From the NCBI RefSeq assembly GCF_005311025.1, contig NZ_CP031747.1:682001-746000 (forward strand): DNA of 64,000 bases. The letters run 5' to 3'. Shown here one piece after another: positions 35,686 through 45,627 of this stretch. Positions within the stretch are counted from its first letter, which is position 1; each line of letters starts with the position of its first letter. The notes under the pieces are model-generated. The model did not search any database. It worked only from the letters and a program-made list of their open reading frames with translations, and was not told the DNA's origin. The translations under genes and the position numbers were made by a program. The stretch is from Alcaligenes faecalis (GTDB lineage: Bacteria > Pseudomonadota > Gammaproteobacteria > Burkholderiales > Burkholderiaceae_B).

Positions 35686-37083
35686 TTAGCCTGGGTGGGT
35701 CATATCCAGTGGCACAATCCACTGATCGTACTGCTCGTTAGTCAGATAGCCGGATTTCAGGGCGGACTCACGCAGGGTCAGGCCTTCCTTGTGGGCTGTC
35801 TTGGCGATGTAGGCGGCCTTGTCGTAGCCGATGTGACGGTTCAGGGCGGTGACCAGCATCAGGTTCTGGTCCAGATTGTGCTGGATCTTTTCCATGACAG
35901 GCTCCAGACCTTGAGCGCAATGCTCGTCAAAAGCCAGGCATGCGTCGCTGATCAGGGCAATGCTTTCCAGCACATTGTGCACCATCACAGGTTTGTAGAC
36001 GTTCAACTGGAAATTGCCCTGGCTGCCGGCAAAGCCCACCGCCGCGTCGTTACCGTACACCTGCACGGCCACCATGGTCAGCGCTTCGCACTGAGTGGGG
36101 TTGACCTTCCCGGGCATGATGGAGGAACCGGGCTCGTTCTCGGGAATTTGCAGCTCGCCAATCCCGCAGCGAGGGCCGCTGGCCAGCCAGCGCACGTCGT
36201 TAGCCATCTTCATCAAGGCACCGGCCAGGGTACGCAGGGAGGCGGACAGATTCACCAGCGCGTCGTGAGCCGACAGCGCAAAGAACTTGTTTTCAGCCGC
36301 CTGGAATGGCAGGCCTGTGATCTTGGCAATATGGGCTGCTGTGCGTTCGCCAAACTGAGGGTGGGCGTTCAGACCCGTACCCACGGCGGTGCCGCCAATC
36401 GCCAGTTGGTAGATACCGTCCAGAGCCTTGTCCACGGTTTGCAGGCCGAAATCAATCTGCGCCACCCAGGCACCAATTTCCTGGCCCAGCGTGATGGGCG
36501 TGGCATCTTGCAAGTGGGTACGGCCGGTTTTCACAATGCTGTTGAATTGTTTGGCTTTGGCGGCCAGGGTGTCGCGCAGCTGACCTACGTCTTTGCGCAG
36601 GCGGCGCTGACATTCCAGACCCACAGCGATGTACATGGCGGTGGGGAAAGTATCGTTGGAGGATTGGCCGCGGTTCACGTGGTCATTCGGGTGGACGGGC
36701 TTTTTGCTGCCCTTCTCGCCACCAGCCAGCTCAATGGCGCGGTTGGAGATCACCTCGTTCACGTTCATATTGCTTTGCGTACCAGAACCGGTCTGGAACA
36801 CGACCAATGGGAACTCGGTATCCCACTGGCCTGCAATCACTTCATCAGCCGCTTTGACAATCAGCTGGGCCAGCTCGTCGGGCAATTCGCCCAGTTCCTG
36901 GTTGGCCAAGGCTGTGGATTTTTTCAGGATGCCCAGCGATTCGATCATGCTGCGGCCCCACTGGAAGCGGTCACGGCCAATTGGGAAGTTCTGGATCGAG
37001 CGCTGTGTCTGCGCGCCCCAATAGTGGTCGGCGGGAACCTCAATGGTTCCCATGGAATCCTGTTCAATACGTGTCGTACTCAT
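35686..37083 (-). CDS. fumC: Fumarate hydratase class II
   Basis: A 465-residue iron-independent fumarase of the TCA cycle. It shows [20 protein letters not shown] at the N-terminus, [19 protein letters not shown], the [14 protein letters not shown] segment and the signature [11 protein letters not shown] near 318. Length equals the FumC norm (about 465). Two adjacent ATGs follow AGGAG; the second (37083) has the better spacing. It follows epd by 50 bases and is the last gene of a four-gene leftward operon. Confidence 0.96.
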   Translation of the reverse strand: MSTTRIEQDSMGTIEVPADHYWGAQTQRSIQNFPIGRDRFQWGRSMIESLGILKKSTALANQELGELPDELAQLIVKAADEVIAGQWDTEFPLVVFQTGSGTQSNMNVNEVISNRAIELAGGEKGSKKPVHPNDHVNRGQSSNDTFPTAMYIAVGLECQRRLRKDVGQLRDTLAAKAKQFNSIVKTGRTHLQDATPITLGQEIGAWVAQIDFGLQTVDKALDGIYQLAIGGTAVGTGLNAHPQFGERTAAHIAKITGLPFQAAENKFFALSAHDALVNLSASLRTLAGALMKMANDVRWLASGPRCGIGELQIPENEPGSSIMPGKVNPTQCEALTMVAVQVYGNDAAVGFAGSQGNFQLNVYKPVMVHNVLESIALISDACLAFDEHCAQGLEPVMEKIQHNLDQNLMLVTALNRHIGYDKAAYIAKTAHKEGLTLRESALKSGYLTNEQYDQWIVPLDMTHPG

Positions 37084-37133
37084 CATGGCTCCTGTAAGAA
37101 TTCGGAAGACAGTTCAGTTTGAAAATGGGGTGT

Positions 37134-38177
37134 TCACGGCTGGCGCAAGAAGCGCGCAGCCCACACACAGGCAATATCAAGCATGCGGTTGGAAAACCCC
37201 CATTCGTTGTCAAACCAGACCAGCATATTGACCAGCCCGTCCCCATTGGTTCGGGTTTGCGAGCCGTCCACCACACCGGAGTGCGGGTTGTGATTGAAGT
37301 CGATCGAGGCATGGGCCTGATCGGAGTAGTCCAGAATACCAGGCCATTGCTGCGCCGCTTTCTGGAACAACTGGTTGATTTCATCCCGGCTGGTGTCGCG
37401 TTCCAGGTTGACCATCAGATCAATGGCCGACACGTTCAAGATAGGGACGCGTATGGATTTGGCCTGAACTTTGCCTTTTAGTTGCGGTAACAGCCGCTCT
37501 ACGCCAGTTGCCAGCCCGGTAGAGACTGGAATCATGGATTGCAAGGCGGAACGGGTGCGGGCCAGATCGCTGCTGTGGTAGCCGTCGATCATGGGTTGAT
37601 CGTTCATGACCGAGTGCAGCGTGCTTAAAAAGGCGTGGCGTATGCCGAAAGTCTTATCCAGTTCAGCCAGAACCGGGATGATGGCATTGGTGGTGCAGGA
37701 GGCGTTGGAGACAATCCGTTCGTCGCCTTGCAACTGTTCATGGTTAATACCCAGCACAGCGGTGAAATCCACGTCCTGGGCACTATTGCCGGGATTGGAT
37801 ACCAGCACACGCGGGCAACCGGCGTCCAGAAATTGCTGCAGCTGGGCTCGACTGCCAAAGGCACCACTGCATTCGATCAGCATGTCCAGATCCAGCGCCG
37901 CCCAGTCTATGGATTTCGGGTCGGTTTCATGCAGCACCCGGATGGCCTTATCCCCCACAATCAGCTCGTGCTCGTTGTGCTCTACCTGGGCCGGAAATAC
38001 GCCGTGGGTCGAATCAAAGCGCGTCAGATACGCCATGGTGGCTATGGTGGCGGGCTCGTTAATGACCACGACATCAAATTCCTGGCGTCGTGGGGATTCG
38101 TAAATGGCGCGCAGCAGGCAACGGCCTATGCGGCCATAGCCATTAATCGCGATGCGGATGGGACGAGGTAGCGGCAT
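37134..38177 (-). CDS. epd: D-erythrose-4-phosphate dehydrogenase / GAPDH-family enzyme
   Basis: A 347-residue enzyme of the glyceraldehyde-3-phosphate dehydrogenase family. The start RIAINGYGRIGRCLLRAIYE is the NAD site; the catalytic Cys is in SNASCTTNAIIPV (about 156) and the His in HSVMNDQPM. VINEPATIATMAYL (Glu where GapA has an aspartate) points to Epd, which makes 4-phosphoerythronate for pyridoxal phosphate synthesis, rather than the glycolytic enzyme. It is 13 bases after an SDR gene and upstream of fumC. GapA function cannot be excluded without a comparison to a second paralogue elsewhere. Confidence 0.85.
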   Translation of the reverse strand: MPLPRPIRIAINGYGRIGRCLLRAIYESPRRQEFDVVVINEPATIATMAYLTRFDSTHGVFPAQVEHNEHELIVGDKAIRVLHETDPKSIDWAALDLDMLIECSGAFGSRAQLQQFLDAGCPRVLVSNPGNSAQDVDFTAVLGINHEQLQGDERIVSNASCTTNAIIPVLAELDKTFGIRHAFLSTLHSVMNDQPMIDGYHSSDLARTRSALQSMIPVSTGLATGVERLLPQLKGKVQAKSIRVPILNVSAIDLMVNLERDTSRDEINQLFQKAAQQWPGILDYSDQAHASIDFNHNPHSGVVDGSQTRTNGDGLVNMLVWFDNEWGFSNRMLDIACVWAARFLRQP

Positions 38178-38190
38178 GGTCAGGGAACAA

Positions 38191-38979
38191 TCAGAAAGTA
38201 ATGGAGAAACCGCCGTCTACAACCACGATATGGCCATTGACATAGGAAGCAGCCGGAGAGGCCAGAAACACAGCGGCAGCGCGGATTTCGTCCGGCTTGG
38301 CCCAGCGTCCCAAAGGGTTGCGGCCAACCACTAAAGGACCTTTGACGGGGTCTTGAGCCAGGGCGGCATTGGTTTCCGTGGCAAAGGTGCCGGGGGCGAT
38401 GCCATTGCTGGTAATGCCCTGCCCGCCAAATTCTACGGCCAGTGCTCGTACCATGCCGGCCAGACCCTGCTTGGCAACGGGGTAAATGGCGTCGCCGGGG
38501 CGAGCCAGCGGGCCTGCAATGGAGGTCAAGGTCACAATACGGCCGTGCCGGGTCTGAGCCTCGAGCATGGCTTGGGCCGCGTACTTGGACAGTTTCAGCG
38601 TAGCCAGCAGGTCTACATTCAGCAAATGCTCCACATCGCCCCAATCGGCATCCTGCAAGCGGCTGCGTAGTCGCACGCCCACATTGTTCACCAGAATATC
38701 GGGAGTGCCGACGCGCTGGCATAGGGCTTGATAGGAGTCTGGCAAGGAGTCCAGATCGGCCAGATCATGTTCCCAGGTATCCACCTGGGCACCGCCAGCT
38801 TCAAGCTCGTTGGCAAGAGGCAGGAGTTTACTGGCCTTACGACCATGCAAAATCACATGGGCGCCATGGGCGGCGTAGGCACGGGCGATTTCCAGGCCCA
38901 GACCGGCGGACGAGCCGGTCACCAGCGCACAGCGACCAGCGAGGGAGAAATTGGCTTGATAGGAGCTTAAATCAGTCAT
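38191..38979 (-). CDS. SDR-family oxidoreductase (gluconate 5-dehydrogenase-like)
   Basis: A 262-residue short-chain dehydrogenase. The NAD(P) motif is TGSSAGLGLEIA (near residue 21), then NNVGVR, the catalytic Ser in TLTSIAGPL and Tyr-Lys in YPVAKQGL, with GIAPGTFATETN as the late loop. Its length and N-terminal FSLAGRCALVTGSS fit the gluconate/2-deoxygluconate dehydrogenase group. The substrate is unproven. It starts 3 bases after the D-2-hydroxyacid dehydrogenase and ends 13 before epd, clearly one operon. Confidence 0.85.
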   Translation of the reverse strand: MTDLSSYQANFSLAGRCALVTGSSAGLGLEIARAYAAHGAHVILHGRKASKLLPLANELEAGGAQVDTWEHDLADLDSLPDSYQALCQRVGTPDILVNNVGVRLRSRLQDADWGDVEHLLNVDLLATLKLSKYAAQAMLEAQTRHGRIVTLTSIAGPLARPGDAIYPVAKQGLAGMVRALAVEFGGQGITSNGIAPGTFATETNAALAQDPVKGPLVVGRNPLGRWAKPDEIRAAAVFLASPAASYVNGHIVVVDGGFSITF

Positions 38980-38982
38980 TAT

Positions 38983-39954
38983 TTACAGCGTATGGCGTGC
39001 TTGGCCACGGTGGAAAGCAACAATGTTTTCGATCAACTGGTTTGCCAAGGCCTGCATGGCCTCCTGACTGGCCCAGCCTATATGCGGCGTCAAAATGTAA
39101 TTGGGTAAGTCTAACAAGCGCATCAGGATATGGTCAGCGGGTGGCGGCTCGGGCGTGCAAACATCAATGCCTGCACCACCCAGCCAGCCCTGCCGCAAGG
39201 CGTGCTCCAGTGCCTGATTGTCGATCAGCCCGCCACGGGCGGTATTGATCAGCAAGGGGCGGCGTTCGGCCATACGCTCGAACTCGGCCATGCCCAGCAT
39301 GTTTTGTGTTTCAGCAGTCAGGGGGCAATGCAGGGAGAGGACGTCGGCTTGCTCCAGCACTTGCTCAAAGGGCAAGCGGTCATCCGCATTGCTGACGATG
39401 GTCTGGCCACGGCGTTGAGCAAAGATGACTTTCATGCCCAGGGCTCGCCCCATGGTGGCGACGGCCTGCCCCAGAGACCCAGAGCCAATCAGCCCTAAGG
39501 TGGAGCCTGCCAGATCACGGATGGGATAGTCGAAATAACAGAACTGCTGGGCTTCTTGCCAGCGGCCTTCCTTGACGGACTGGCGGTAGGCGCAGATATT
39601 GCGGCGCAAGGCAAAGATCAGCGCAAAAACGTGCTCCGGAACACTGCGCACGGCGTAGTCGCGGATATTGCTGACCACAATGCCGCGTTCACGGGCGGCA
39701 TCCAGATCAATATTGTCGCTACCCGTGGCGGCCAATGCGATCATTTTCAAGTTGGGCGCGGCCTGCAAATGCTCGCGGCGTAGAGCCACTTTATTGCTGA
39801 TGACAATGTCGGCATCGGCAATACGTTCGGCCACTTGATCGGGAGCGGTACGTCCGTAAACTTGCAGTTCATGCTTAAAGGGAACCTGCGGCAGCTCTAC
39901 GCTGTCTGACAGTGTTTCCCTATCCAGAAAAACGATACGAGTCAAAGAAGTCAT
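38983..39954 (-). CDS. D-2-hydroxyacid dehydrogenase (glycerate/hydroxypyruvate reductase-like)
   Basis: A 323-residue NAD(P)-dependent dehydrogenase. The NAD motif is GLIGSGSLGQAVA (near residue 155); the catalytic residues are Arg in NTARGGLID (about 240), Glu in CTPEPPP (about 268) and His in TPHIGWAS (about 288). The WAS ending is common in hydroxypyruvate reductases. It lacks the extra C-terminal domain of PdxB (about 380 residues), even though it sits two genes before epd. First gene of the leftward operon that includes SDR, epd and fumC. Confidence 0.87.
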   Translation of the reverse strand: MTSLTRIVFLDRETLSDSVELPQVPFKHELQVYGRTAPDQVAERIADADIVISNKVALRREHLQAAPNLKMIALAATGSDNIDLDAARERGIVVSNIRDYAVRSVPEHVFALIFALRRNICAYRQSVKEGRWQEAQQFCYFDYPIRDLAGSTLGLIGSGSLGQAVATMGRALGMKVIFAQRRGQTIVSNADDRLPFEQVLEQADVLSLHCPLTAETQNMLGMAEFERMAERRPLLINTARGGLIDNQALEHALRQGWLGGAGIDVCTPEPPPADHILMRLLDLPNYILTPHIGWASQEAMQALANQLIENIVAFHRGQARHTL

Positions 39955-40108
39955 GCCTGTCCTTGTCCTTGAGCTGCCCCTGGCATTCTGGCCCTATTTT
40001 CAGAGGGTTCTTGCCTTTGCTTGGGACCATCATCCGATATAGTAATGGGATTGATACAGGCTTGTCCCTGGTCTCACCCTCATAACCCTGTTTTATAGGT
40101 TATTGCTT

Positions 40109-42019
40109 ATGCTCTTGTCCCTCTTGCTCTCTTTGGGCGCCCACGCCCTGATACCGGATAACGTCGCGAGCACCACTCCCCCACTGTACGACATTCGGGA
40201 CTTTTTTCAGAATCCCAAGCGTAGCGGTTTCCGGATTTCGGATCAGGGGCGCATGATCGGCTTTATGGAGCCCGTCAAGATCGACGGCCACCCCGCCCGT
40301 CAGAATATCTTTGTGCAAGAGTTAAAAGGCAGTGAGCCTGTGGGCGAGGCTCGCCGCGTCACCGCCGAACATCAGCGCGATATTGCCGAGTACTTCTGGA
40401 AAGGCGATGAAACCGTTATTTATGCCAAGGACGTGAACGGCGACGAGAACTATCACGTTCTGGCTGTGAACGTGCTGACTGGCAAAGTCACGGACCTGAC
40501 GCCGCTGGAAGGCGTACGTGCCGGGGTGCAGGACGATTTGCCGGACGACCCGGAGCATATTCTGGTGTCGCACAACGGCCGTAATCCGGAAGTATTCGAC
40601 GTCTACAAGGTCAATGTCCTGACCGGTGAAAGCACATTGGCGGCCGAGAACCCCGGTGATGTACTGGGCTGGAGCACAGATCATCAAGGTCGGGTGCGCA
40701 TGGCGATTTCGATCTCGGGTGTGGATTCCGAACTGCGTTATCGCGACAGCGATTCCGAGCCGTTCCGCAGCATTTTGCAAACGGACTTCCGCACGGAAGT
40801 CAGCCCTCTCTTTTTTCATGCCGACAATCAGCGCTTCTACGCCTTGAGCAACCGTGGTCGTGACACCTTGGCCTTGGTCTTGATTGACCCTGCCAAGCCG
40901 GATGAAGAAGAAAAAATCTACGAATTACCCGATCACGATCTGATGGGAGCTGGCTATTCTCGCCTGCGTCAGGTGTTGACTTCGGTGGATTATTACACCG
41001 ACAAACCCGGTCAGCATTTCTTTGACGAGCACAGCGAGAAAATCCACGCCGCCATCGCCCGCCAATTGCCGGGCTACGAGATCAGCATTCAGTCCATCAC
41101 ACGCGATGAAAAGAAAATGATTGTGGCCAGCTACAGCGATCGCAATCCAGGTTCACGCTACCTTTACGATGTGGACAGCAATAGCTTGCACAAACTGGCT
41201 GTAATCAACAGTGCCTTGCCTGAAAGCGATATGGCGGTCATGCACCCTATCGAATTTACGGCACGTGACGGCATGAAGATTCACGGCTACCTGAGCCTGC
41301 CTTTGGGTGTCCCCAGCCGTAATCTGCCTGTGGTCATCAACCCGCACGGCGGCCCGTGGGCGCGTGATTACTGGGGCTTTAACCCCGAGGTGCAGTTTCT
41401 GGCCAACCGTGGCTACGCCGTCTTGCAAATCAACTTCCGTAGTTCGACCGGTTATGGACGCAAGTTCTGGGAAGCGGGTTTCAAGCAATGGGGCCTGAGC
41501 ATGCAGGACGACATTACCGATGGCGTTCAGTGGCTGATTGATCAAAAGATTGCTGACCCCAAGCGCATCGCCATTTACGGCGCCAGCTACGGTGGATACG
41601 CGACCTTGGCCGGTATCGTGAAAACCCCGGACTTGTACGCCGCAGCAGTGGACTATGTGGGCGTGTCCAACTTGCTGACCTTCATGAATACCATCCCGCC
41701 GTACTGGAAGCCTTTGCTGGTAAAAATGCACGCCATGGTAGGTGATCCGGAAAAGGATAAAGAGCTGCTGGAAGCCAACTCCCCCGTTTTACATGCCGAC
41801 AAGATCCGCACTCCCTTATTTATCGCCCAGGGCGCACACGACCCACGGGTGAACAAGGCAGAAAGTGATCAGATGGTTGCCGCTTTGAAAGCGCGTGGTG
41901 TGGATGTGGAGTACATGGTCAAGGATAACGAAGGCCACGGCTTCCATAACGACGAGAACAAGTTCGAGTTTTACGAGCGTATGGAGCGCTTCCTGGCTCG
42001 CCACCTGCAGCCTCGATGA
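40109..42019 (+). CDS. S9-family prolyl oligopeptidase, exported
   Basis: A 636-residue serine peptidase. A short hydrophobic start (MLLSLLLSLGAHALIP) looks like a signal. An N-terminal beta-propeller precedes the alpha/beta-hydrolase domain from about residue 370, with INPHGGPWARDYWGF as the oxyanion region, the nucleophile in YGASYGGYATL (Ser about 493), the acid in QGAHDPRVNKAESD (about 577) and the His in NEGHGF (about 610). The family cleaves short peptides. ATG at 40109 is used; TTG at 40103 is also open. Confidence 0.9.
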   Translation: MLLSLLLSLGAHALIPDNVASTTPPLYDIRDFFQNPKRSGFRISDQGRMIGFMEPVKIDGHPARQNIFVQELKGSEPVGEARRVTAEHQRDIAEYFWKGDETVIYAKDVNGDENYHVLAVNVLTGKVTDLTPLEGVRAGVQDDLPDDPEHILVSHNGRNPEVFDVYKVNVLTGESTLAAENPGDVLGWSTDHQGRVRMAISISGVDSELRYRDSDSEPFRSILQTDFRTEVSPLFFHADNQRFYALSNRGRDTLALVLIDPAKPDEEEKIYELPDHDLMGAGYSRLRQVLTSVDYYTDKPGQHFFDEHSEKIHAAIARQLPGYEISIQSITRDEKKMIVASYSDRNPGSRYLYDVDSNSLHKLAVINSALPESDMAVMHPIEFTARDGMKIHGYLSLPLGVPSRNLPVVINPHGGPWARDYWGFNPEVQFLANRGYAVLQINFRSSTGYGRKFWEAGFKQWGLSMQDDITDGVQWLIDQKIADPKRIAIYGASYGGYATLAGIVKTPDLYAAAVDYVGVSNLLTFMNTIPPYWKPLLVKMHAMVGDPEKDKELLEANSPVLHADKIRTPLFIAQGAHDPRVNKAESDQMVAALKARGVDVEYMVKDNEGHGFHNDENKFEFYERMERFLARHLQPR

Positions 42020-42079
42020 TTTTGGAGTGGCGCGACATGCTCGCGCCATTTGTTTATCGCACTTTTGGAAAGAGAACTT

Positions 42080-42694
42080 ATGAAACTGTATTACATGACT
42101 GGTGCTTGTCCTTTGGTGACCCGCATTGCATTGGAGTGGATAGGCAAGCCGTTTGAATCCCAGCGCGTCAGCCGTGACGAACTGCAGCAAGAAGAATTCC
42201 TGAAACTGAACCCCAACGGCGCTGTGCCTGTTCTGGTCGATGGTGATCTGGTTCTGACACAAAGCATCGCCATTCTGGAATACCTGAACGAGAAGAACCC
42301 GCAAGCCAATTTGATTGGCAGCACCATCGAACAACGCTTTGAAGCCCGCCGTTGGCTGGCCTTCCTGAACGCCGAAATCCACCGTAACGTGGGCGTGGTG
42401 TTCGGTACGCATCGCTACGCGGATCAGGAAGCGACCCAGGCCGAAGTCAAGGCCAAAACCGCTGCCTTGCTGACTAAGCAACTGGGCGTGATCGACAAGC
42501 ACCTGGAAGGCAAAGAAACCTTGTCGGGCTCCTTGTCCGTGGCTGATGCTTACCTGTACGTGGTACTGCGCTGGGCTGCTCTGATGAAGCTGGACCTGTC
42601 GGGCATGAAGAACCTGAACGCTTTCTTTGCTCGCATGGAGCAGAACGAAGGTGTGAAGGCGGCACTGCGCGGCGAAGGCTTGTTGAAGGATTAA
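42080..42694 (+). CDS. Glutathione S-transferase
   Basis: A 204-residue cytosolic GST. The thioredoxin-like N-terminal domain has KLYYMTGACPLVTRIALEW, with NPNGAVPVLVDGDLVLTQSIAILEYL carrying the cis-Pro and the glutathione-binding Gln-Ser pair; the helical domain follows with VADAYLYVVLRW. This is the beta-class-like layout of proteobacterial GSTs. ATG at 42080 is chosen over 42050 for the family start and AGAGAA site. It is 60 bases after the peptidase gene and ends in a strong terminator shared with livF. Confidence 0.9.
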   Translation: MKLYYMTGACPLVTRIALEWIGKPFESQRVSRDELQQEEFLKLNPNGAVPVLVDGDLVLTQSIAILEYLNEKNPQANLIGSTIEQRFEARRWLAFLNAEIHRNVGVVFGTHRYADQEATQAEVKAKTAALLTKQLGVIDKHLEGKETLSGSLSVADAYLYVVLRWAALMKLDLSGMKNLNAFFARMEQNEGVKAALRGEGLLKD

Positions 42695-42825
42695 GTCGTT
42701 TCGCAGCTAGCGATATCAGGTTTCAGGGGATGCTGTCGTGTTCTGCTCCCCTGAAGCGTCCGGCAAGCATATCGACAGCTTTTAGTTCTGGTGCGAATGG
42801 CCTTGTTCTGACTTGTCACCCGAAT

Positions 42826-42869
42826 AAAAAAAACCTGAATCCAGCAAAAGCTGAGATTCAGGTTTTTTT
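42826..42869. terminator. Bidirectional terminator between the GST gene and livF
   Basis: Stem AAACCTGAATC/GATTCAGGTTT (42831-42841 and 42855-42865) extended by inner CAGC/GCTG around an AAAA loop, with an A-run before and a T-run after. It serves the convergent GST gene and the liv operon. Confidence 0.93.
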
Positions 42870-42940
42870 CAAGCACGTAAATTAAAGCGTGCTTTAAATC
42901 GATGACGCTCTACCGCTTTGAGGCTGCATTCGCTGGCAGT

Positions 42941-43642
42941 CTAAGCCCCCAAATACGCCTTCCGAATATCCGGATTTGCCAGCAGATTGGCGCCGGTATC
43001 CTGCATCACTACCTTGCCGGTTTCCAGCACATAGCCACGGTCTGCAACTTGCAGGGCCTTATTGGCGTTTTGTTCTACCAGAAACACCGTCACGCCTTCA
43101 TCGCGAATGGTACGGATGATGTCAAAGATCTGGGCGATGATCAGCGGGGCCAGGCCCAAGGTAGGTTCGTCCAGCAGCAGCAAGGACGGTTTGCTCATCA
43201 GTGCGCGACCGATGGCCAGCATTTGCTGCTCACCACCTGACATGGTTCCTGCTCGTTGCGTAGCGCGCTCTTTCAGGCGGGGGAACAGTTTGTAGACGTG
43301 GTCCTCTCCTTCGTCGATCTCGCTGCGGTTCAGAAAGAAACCGCCCATCTTCAGGTTTTCCGACACGGTCAGGTCTGGAAAGACGCGACGGCCTTCAGGA
43401 GAGATGGCGATGCCTTTGCGCATGATGCGGTGCGTATCGGCGTGGGTGATGTCCTCGCCCATGAAGCTGATGCTGCCCGAGCTGGCTCGGGGCGAGCCGC
43501 AAACGGTCATGAGCAAGGTGGTTTTGCCAGCGCCGTTCGCGCCAATCAGGGTGACGATCTCGCCCTGATTCACGTCCACGCTAACTTGATCCAGCGCCTG
43601 AATAGCGCCGTAATGGGTAGATACGGAGTCCAGCTTCAGCAC
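42941..43642 (-). CDS. livF: Branched-chain amino-acid ABC transporter ATPase LivF
   Basis: A 233-residue ATPase. Walker A is GANGAGKTT (about residues 33-41), the signature MSGGEQQMLAIGRAL and Walker B LLLDEPTLGLAP. Short length and the VFLVEQNANKALQVADRGYVL end are typical of LivF. It starts with GTG at 43642, immediately after the livG stop (TAAGTG), with GGGGGAAG before it. Last gene of livKHMGF. Confidence 0.93.
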   Translation of the reverse strand: MLKLDSVSTHYGAIQALDQVSVDVNQGEIVTLIGANGAGKTTLLMTVCGSPRASSGSISFMGEDITHADTHRIMRKGIAISPEGRRVFPDLTVSENLKMGGFFLNRSEIDEGEDHVYKLFPRLKERATQRAGTMSGGEQQMLAIGRALMSKPSLLLLDEPTLGLAPLIIAQIFDIIRTIRDEGVTVFLVEQNANKALQVADRGYVLETGKVVMQDTGANLLANPDIRKAYLGA

Positions 43643-44407
43643 TTATTCTTCCCCCAGATAGGCTTTGATGACGCGCGGATCATTGCGCACTTCTTCAGGC
43701 AGGCCGGTGGCAATGGGTTTGCCATATTCCATAACCAGGATCCGGTCTGATACGCCCATAACCAGGCTCATATCGTGCTCGATCAGCAGGACGGCCACGC
43801 CAAATTCGCGGCGCAGTTGGTCGATCAGGGCTTGCAGATCGCGTTTTTCTTGGGGATTCAGGCCCGCCGCAGGTTCGTCCAGCATCAGCAAGCGCGGCTG
43901 GGTGATCATGCAACGTGCAATTTCCAGGCGGCGCTGGTGGCCGTAGGCCAGGTTGCCCGCTTCACGGTTGGCCATATCGGTCAGGCCCATGAAGTCCAGC
44001 CATGTCACCGCACGCTCTTTAGCTTCCTTTTCGGATTGCTTGTAGCGTGACAGGTTCAGCAGACCGGACAAAAAGCCGGCCTTGAGCTGGCTGTGCTGGG
44101 CAACCAGCAGGTTCTCCAGCACCGTCAGCTTCTTGAACAGACGCACGTTCTGGAAGGTACGTACCAGGCCTTTTTGTGCCACCTTGTGGCTGGACAGGCC
44201 GTGGATGGGCTGGTCTTCCAGGGTGACGGAACCGGAGGTGGGCTTGTAAAAGCCGCCTACGCAGTTAAACACCGTGGTTTTACCGGCGCCGTTGGGGCCG
44301 ATGATGGCAAACACTTCGTCTTTAGCCACATCGAAGCTGACGGAATCCACCGCCAGCAAGCCACCAAAACGCATCGACAGATCGGATACTCGGAGTAATG
44401 GGCTCAT
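43643..44407 (-). CDS. livG: Branched-chain amino-acid ABC transporter ATPase LivG
   Basis: A 254-residue ATPase. [20 protein letters not shown] is the LivG start, followed by Walker [10 protein letters not shown], the LivG-specific long loop with [20 protein letters not shown] and Walker [20 protein letters not shown] at 44407 overlaps the livM stop as ATGA. A longer reading to 44461 adds a Cys-rich leader and is rejected. Confidence 0.94.
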   Translation of the reverse strand: MSPLLRVSDLSMRFGGLLAVDSVSFDVAKDEVFAIIGPNGAGKTTVFNCVGGFYKPTSGSVTLEDQPIHGLSSHKVAQKGLVRTFQNVRLFKKLTVLENLLVAQHSQLKAGFLSGLLNLSRYKQSEKEAKERAVTWLDFMGLTDMANREAGNLAYGHQRRLEIARCMITQPRLLMLDEPAAGLNPQEKRDLQALIDQLRREFGVAVLLIEHDMSLVMGVSDRILVMEYGKPIATGLPEEVRNDPRVIKAYLGEE

Positions 44408-45627
44408 GTACGCAACTCCACATGAGGACGTTGCACAGGCAGCAGGCCCTGTGGACGCCAAACCATCATGGCCACCATGACCAGACCAAAAATCAACATC
44501 CGATACTCCGCGAACTCTCGGGCCAATTCAGGGACCACTGTCAGCACAATAGCAGCCAGAATGACGCCGATTTGTGAACCCATACCACCCAGCACCACGA
44601 TGGCCAGGATCAAGGCGGATTCAATAAAGGTGAAGGACTCTGGGTTGACCAGACCCTGACGGGCGGCAAAGAAAGCACCACCAAAACCGGCAAACATGGC
44701 GCCCATGGTAAAGGCGGACAGTTTGATGGAAGTGGGGTTCAGGCCCAGCGAACGGCAAGCAATCTCGTCCTCGCGCAGGGCTTCCCAGGCACGACCAATA
44801 GGCATGCGCACCACACGGCTGGAGACCAGCAAGGTGATCAGGGCCAGCGCCAGGGCCATCAAGTACAGATACACCACCACGTCCTGGTTACTGAAGGTCC
44901 AGCCCATCAGGTCATGGAAGGTGGTCTGCCCTTCTGGCGCACGGCGTGCCATGGGGAAACCGAATACGGTTGGCTTGGGGATACCGGAGATGCCATCCGG
45001 GCCGCCGGTCAGGTCATACATATTAATGAGCAAGAGGCGAATGATTTCACCAAAACCCAGGGTGACGATAGCCAGATAGTCGCCACGCAAGCGCAGCACG
45101 GGGAAACCCAGCAGAAAGCCGAACAGGGCCGCCATACCACCCGCTAATGGCAGTGCTTCCCAGAAGCCCCAGCCTGCGTAGTGATAGAGCAAGGCGTAAG
45201 TGTAGGCGCCCACGGCGTAAAAGCCCACAAAACCCAGGTCCAGCAGGCCGGCAAAGCCCACCACGATATTCAGCCCCAGGCCCAGCATGATGTAGATCAG
45301 CACCAGGGTGGCAATATCCACCTGGGCACGCCCACCAAAAAAGGGCCAGACCACGGCACAAGCGATCACGATGTACAGCAGGATCTTCTTGTGCTGCATG
45401 CTCAGTTTGGGCAGCGTCCAGCGGCTTTCACGTATCTTGGTGCGATTGACGTTAGGACGGATCAGCTGGACCACAAAGACCAGTGCCATACCGATCAGAA
45501 TGATCTGCCAATCGCTTTCCAGATGGGTGTTCATCCCGGCGCGCACAATTTGCAGGCCAAAGACGGGAGCCACAATAATGCCTGCCAAGACAGCGGCGAT
45601 AAATGCATTGCTAAAGCGGTTCATCAT
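44404..45627 (-). CDS. livM: Branched-chain amino-acid ABC transporter permease LivM
   Basis: A 407-residue inner-membrane permease. The N-terminal 100 residues carry the extra LivM helices (DUF3382-like) and then the permease core with [32 protein letters not shown] and the EAA-like loop [20 protein letters not shown]. The start shares a base with the livH stop (TGATG). Confidence 0.94.
   Translation of the reverse strand: MMNRFSNAFIAAVLAGIIVAPVFGLQIVRAGMNTHLESDWQIILIGMALVFVVQLIRPNVNRTKIRESRWTLPKLSMQHKKILLYIVIACAVVWPFFGGRAQVDIATLVLIYIMLGLGLNIVVGFAGLLDLGFVGFYAVGAYTYALLYHYAGWGFWEALPLAGGMAALFGFLLGFPVLRLRGDYLAIVTLGFGEIIRLLLINMYDLTGGPDGISGIPKPTVFGFPMARRAPEGQTTFHDLMGWTFSNQDVVVYLYLMALALALITLLVSSRVVRMPIGRAWEALREDEIACRSLGLNPTSIKLSAFTMGAMFAGFGGAFFAARQGLVNPESFTFIESALILAIVVLGGMGSQIGVILAAIVLTVVPELAREFAEYRMLIFGLVMVAMMVWRPQGLLPVQRPHVELRT

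Noticed and set aside
35695-37122. A 475-codon open frame on the plus strand opposite fumC
   Set aside because: fumC on the other strand has all family motifs; this frame is its shadow.
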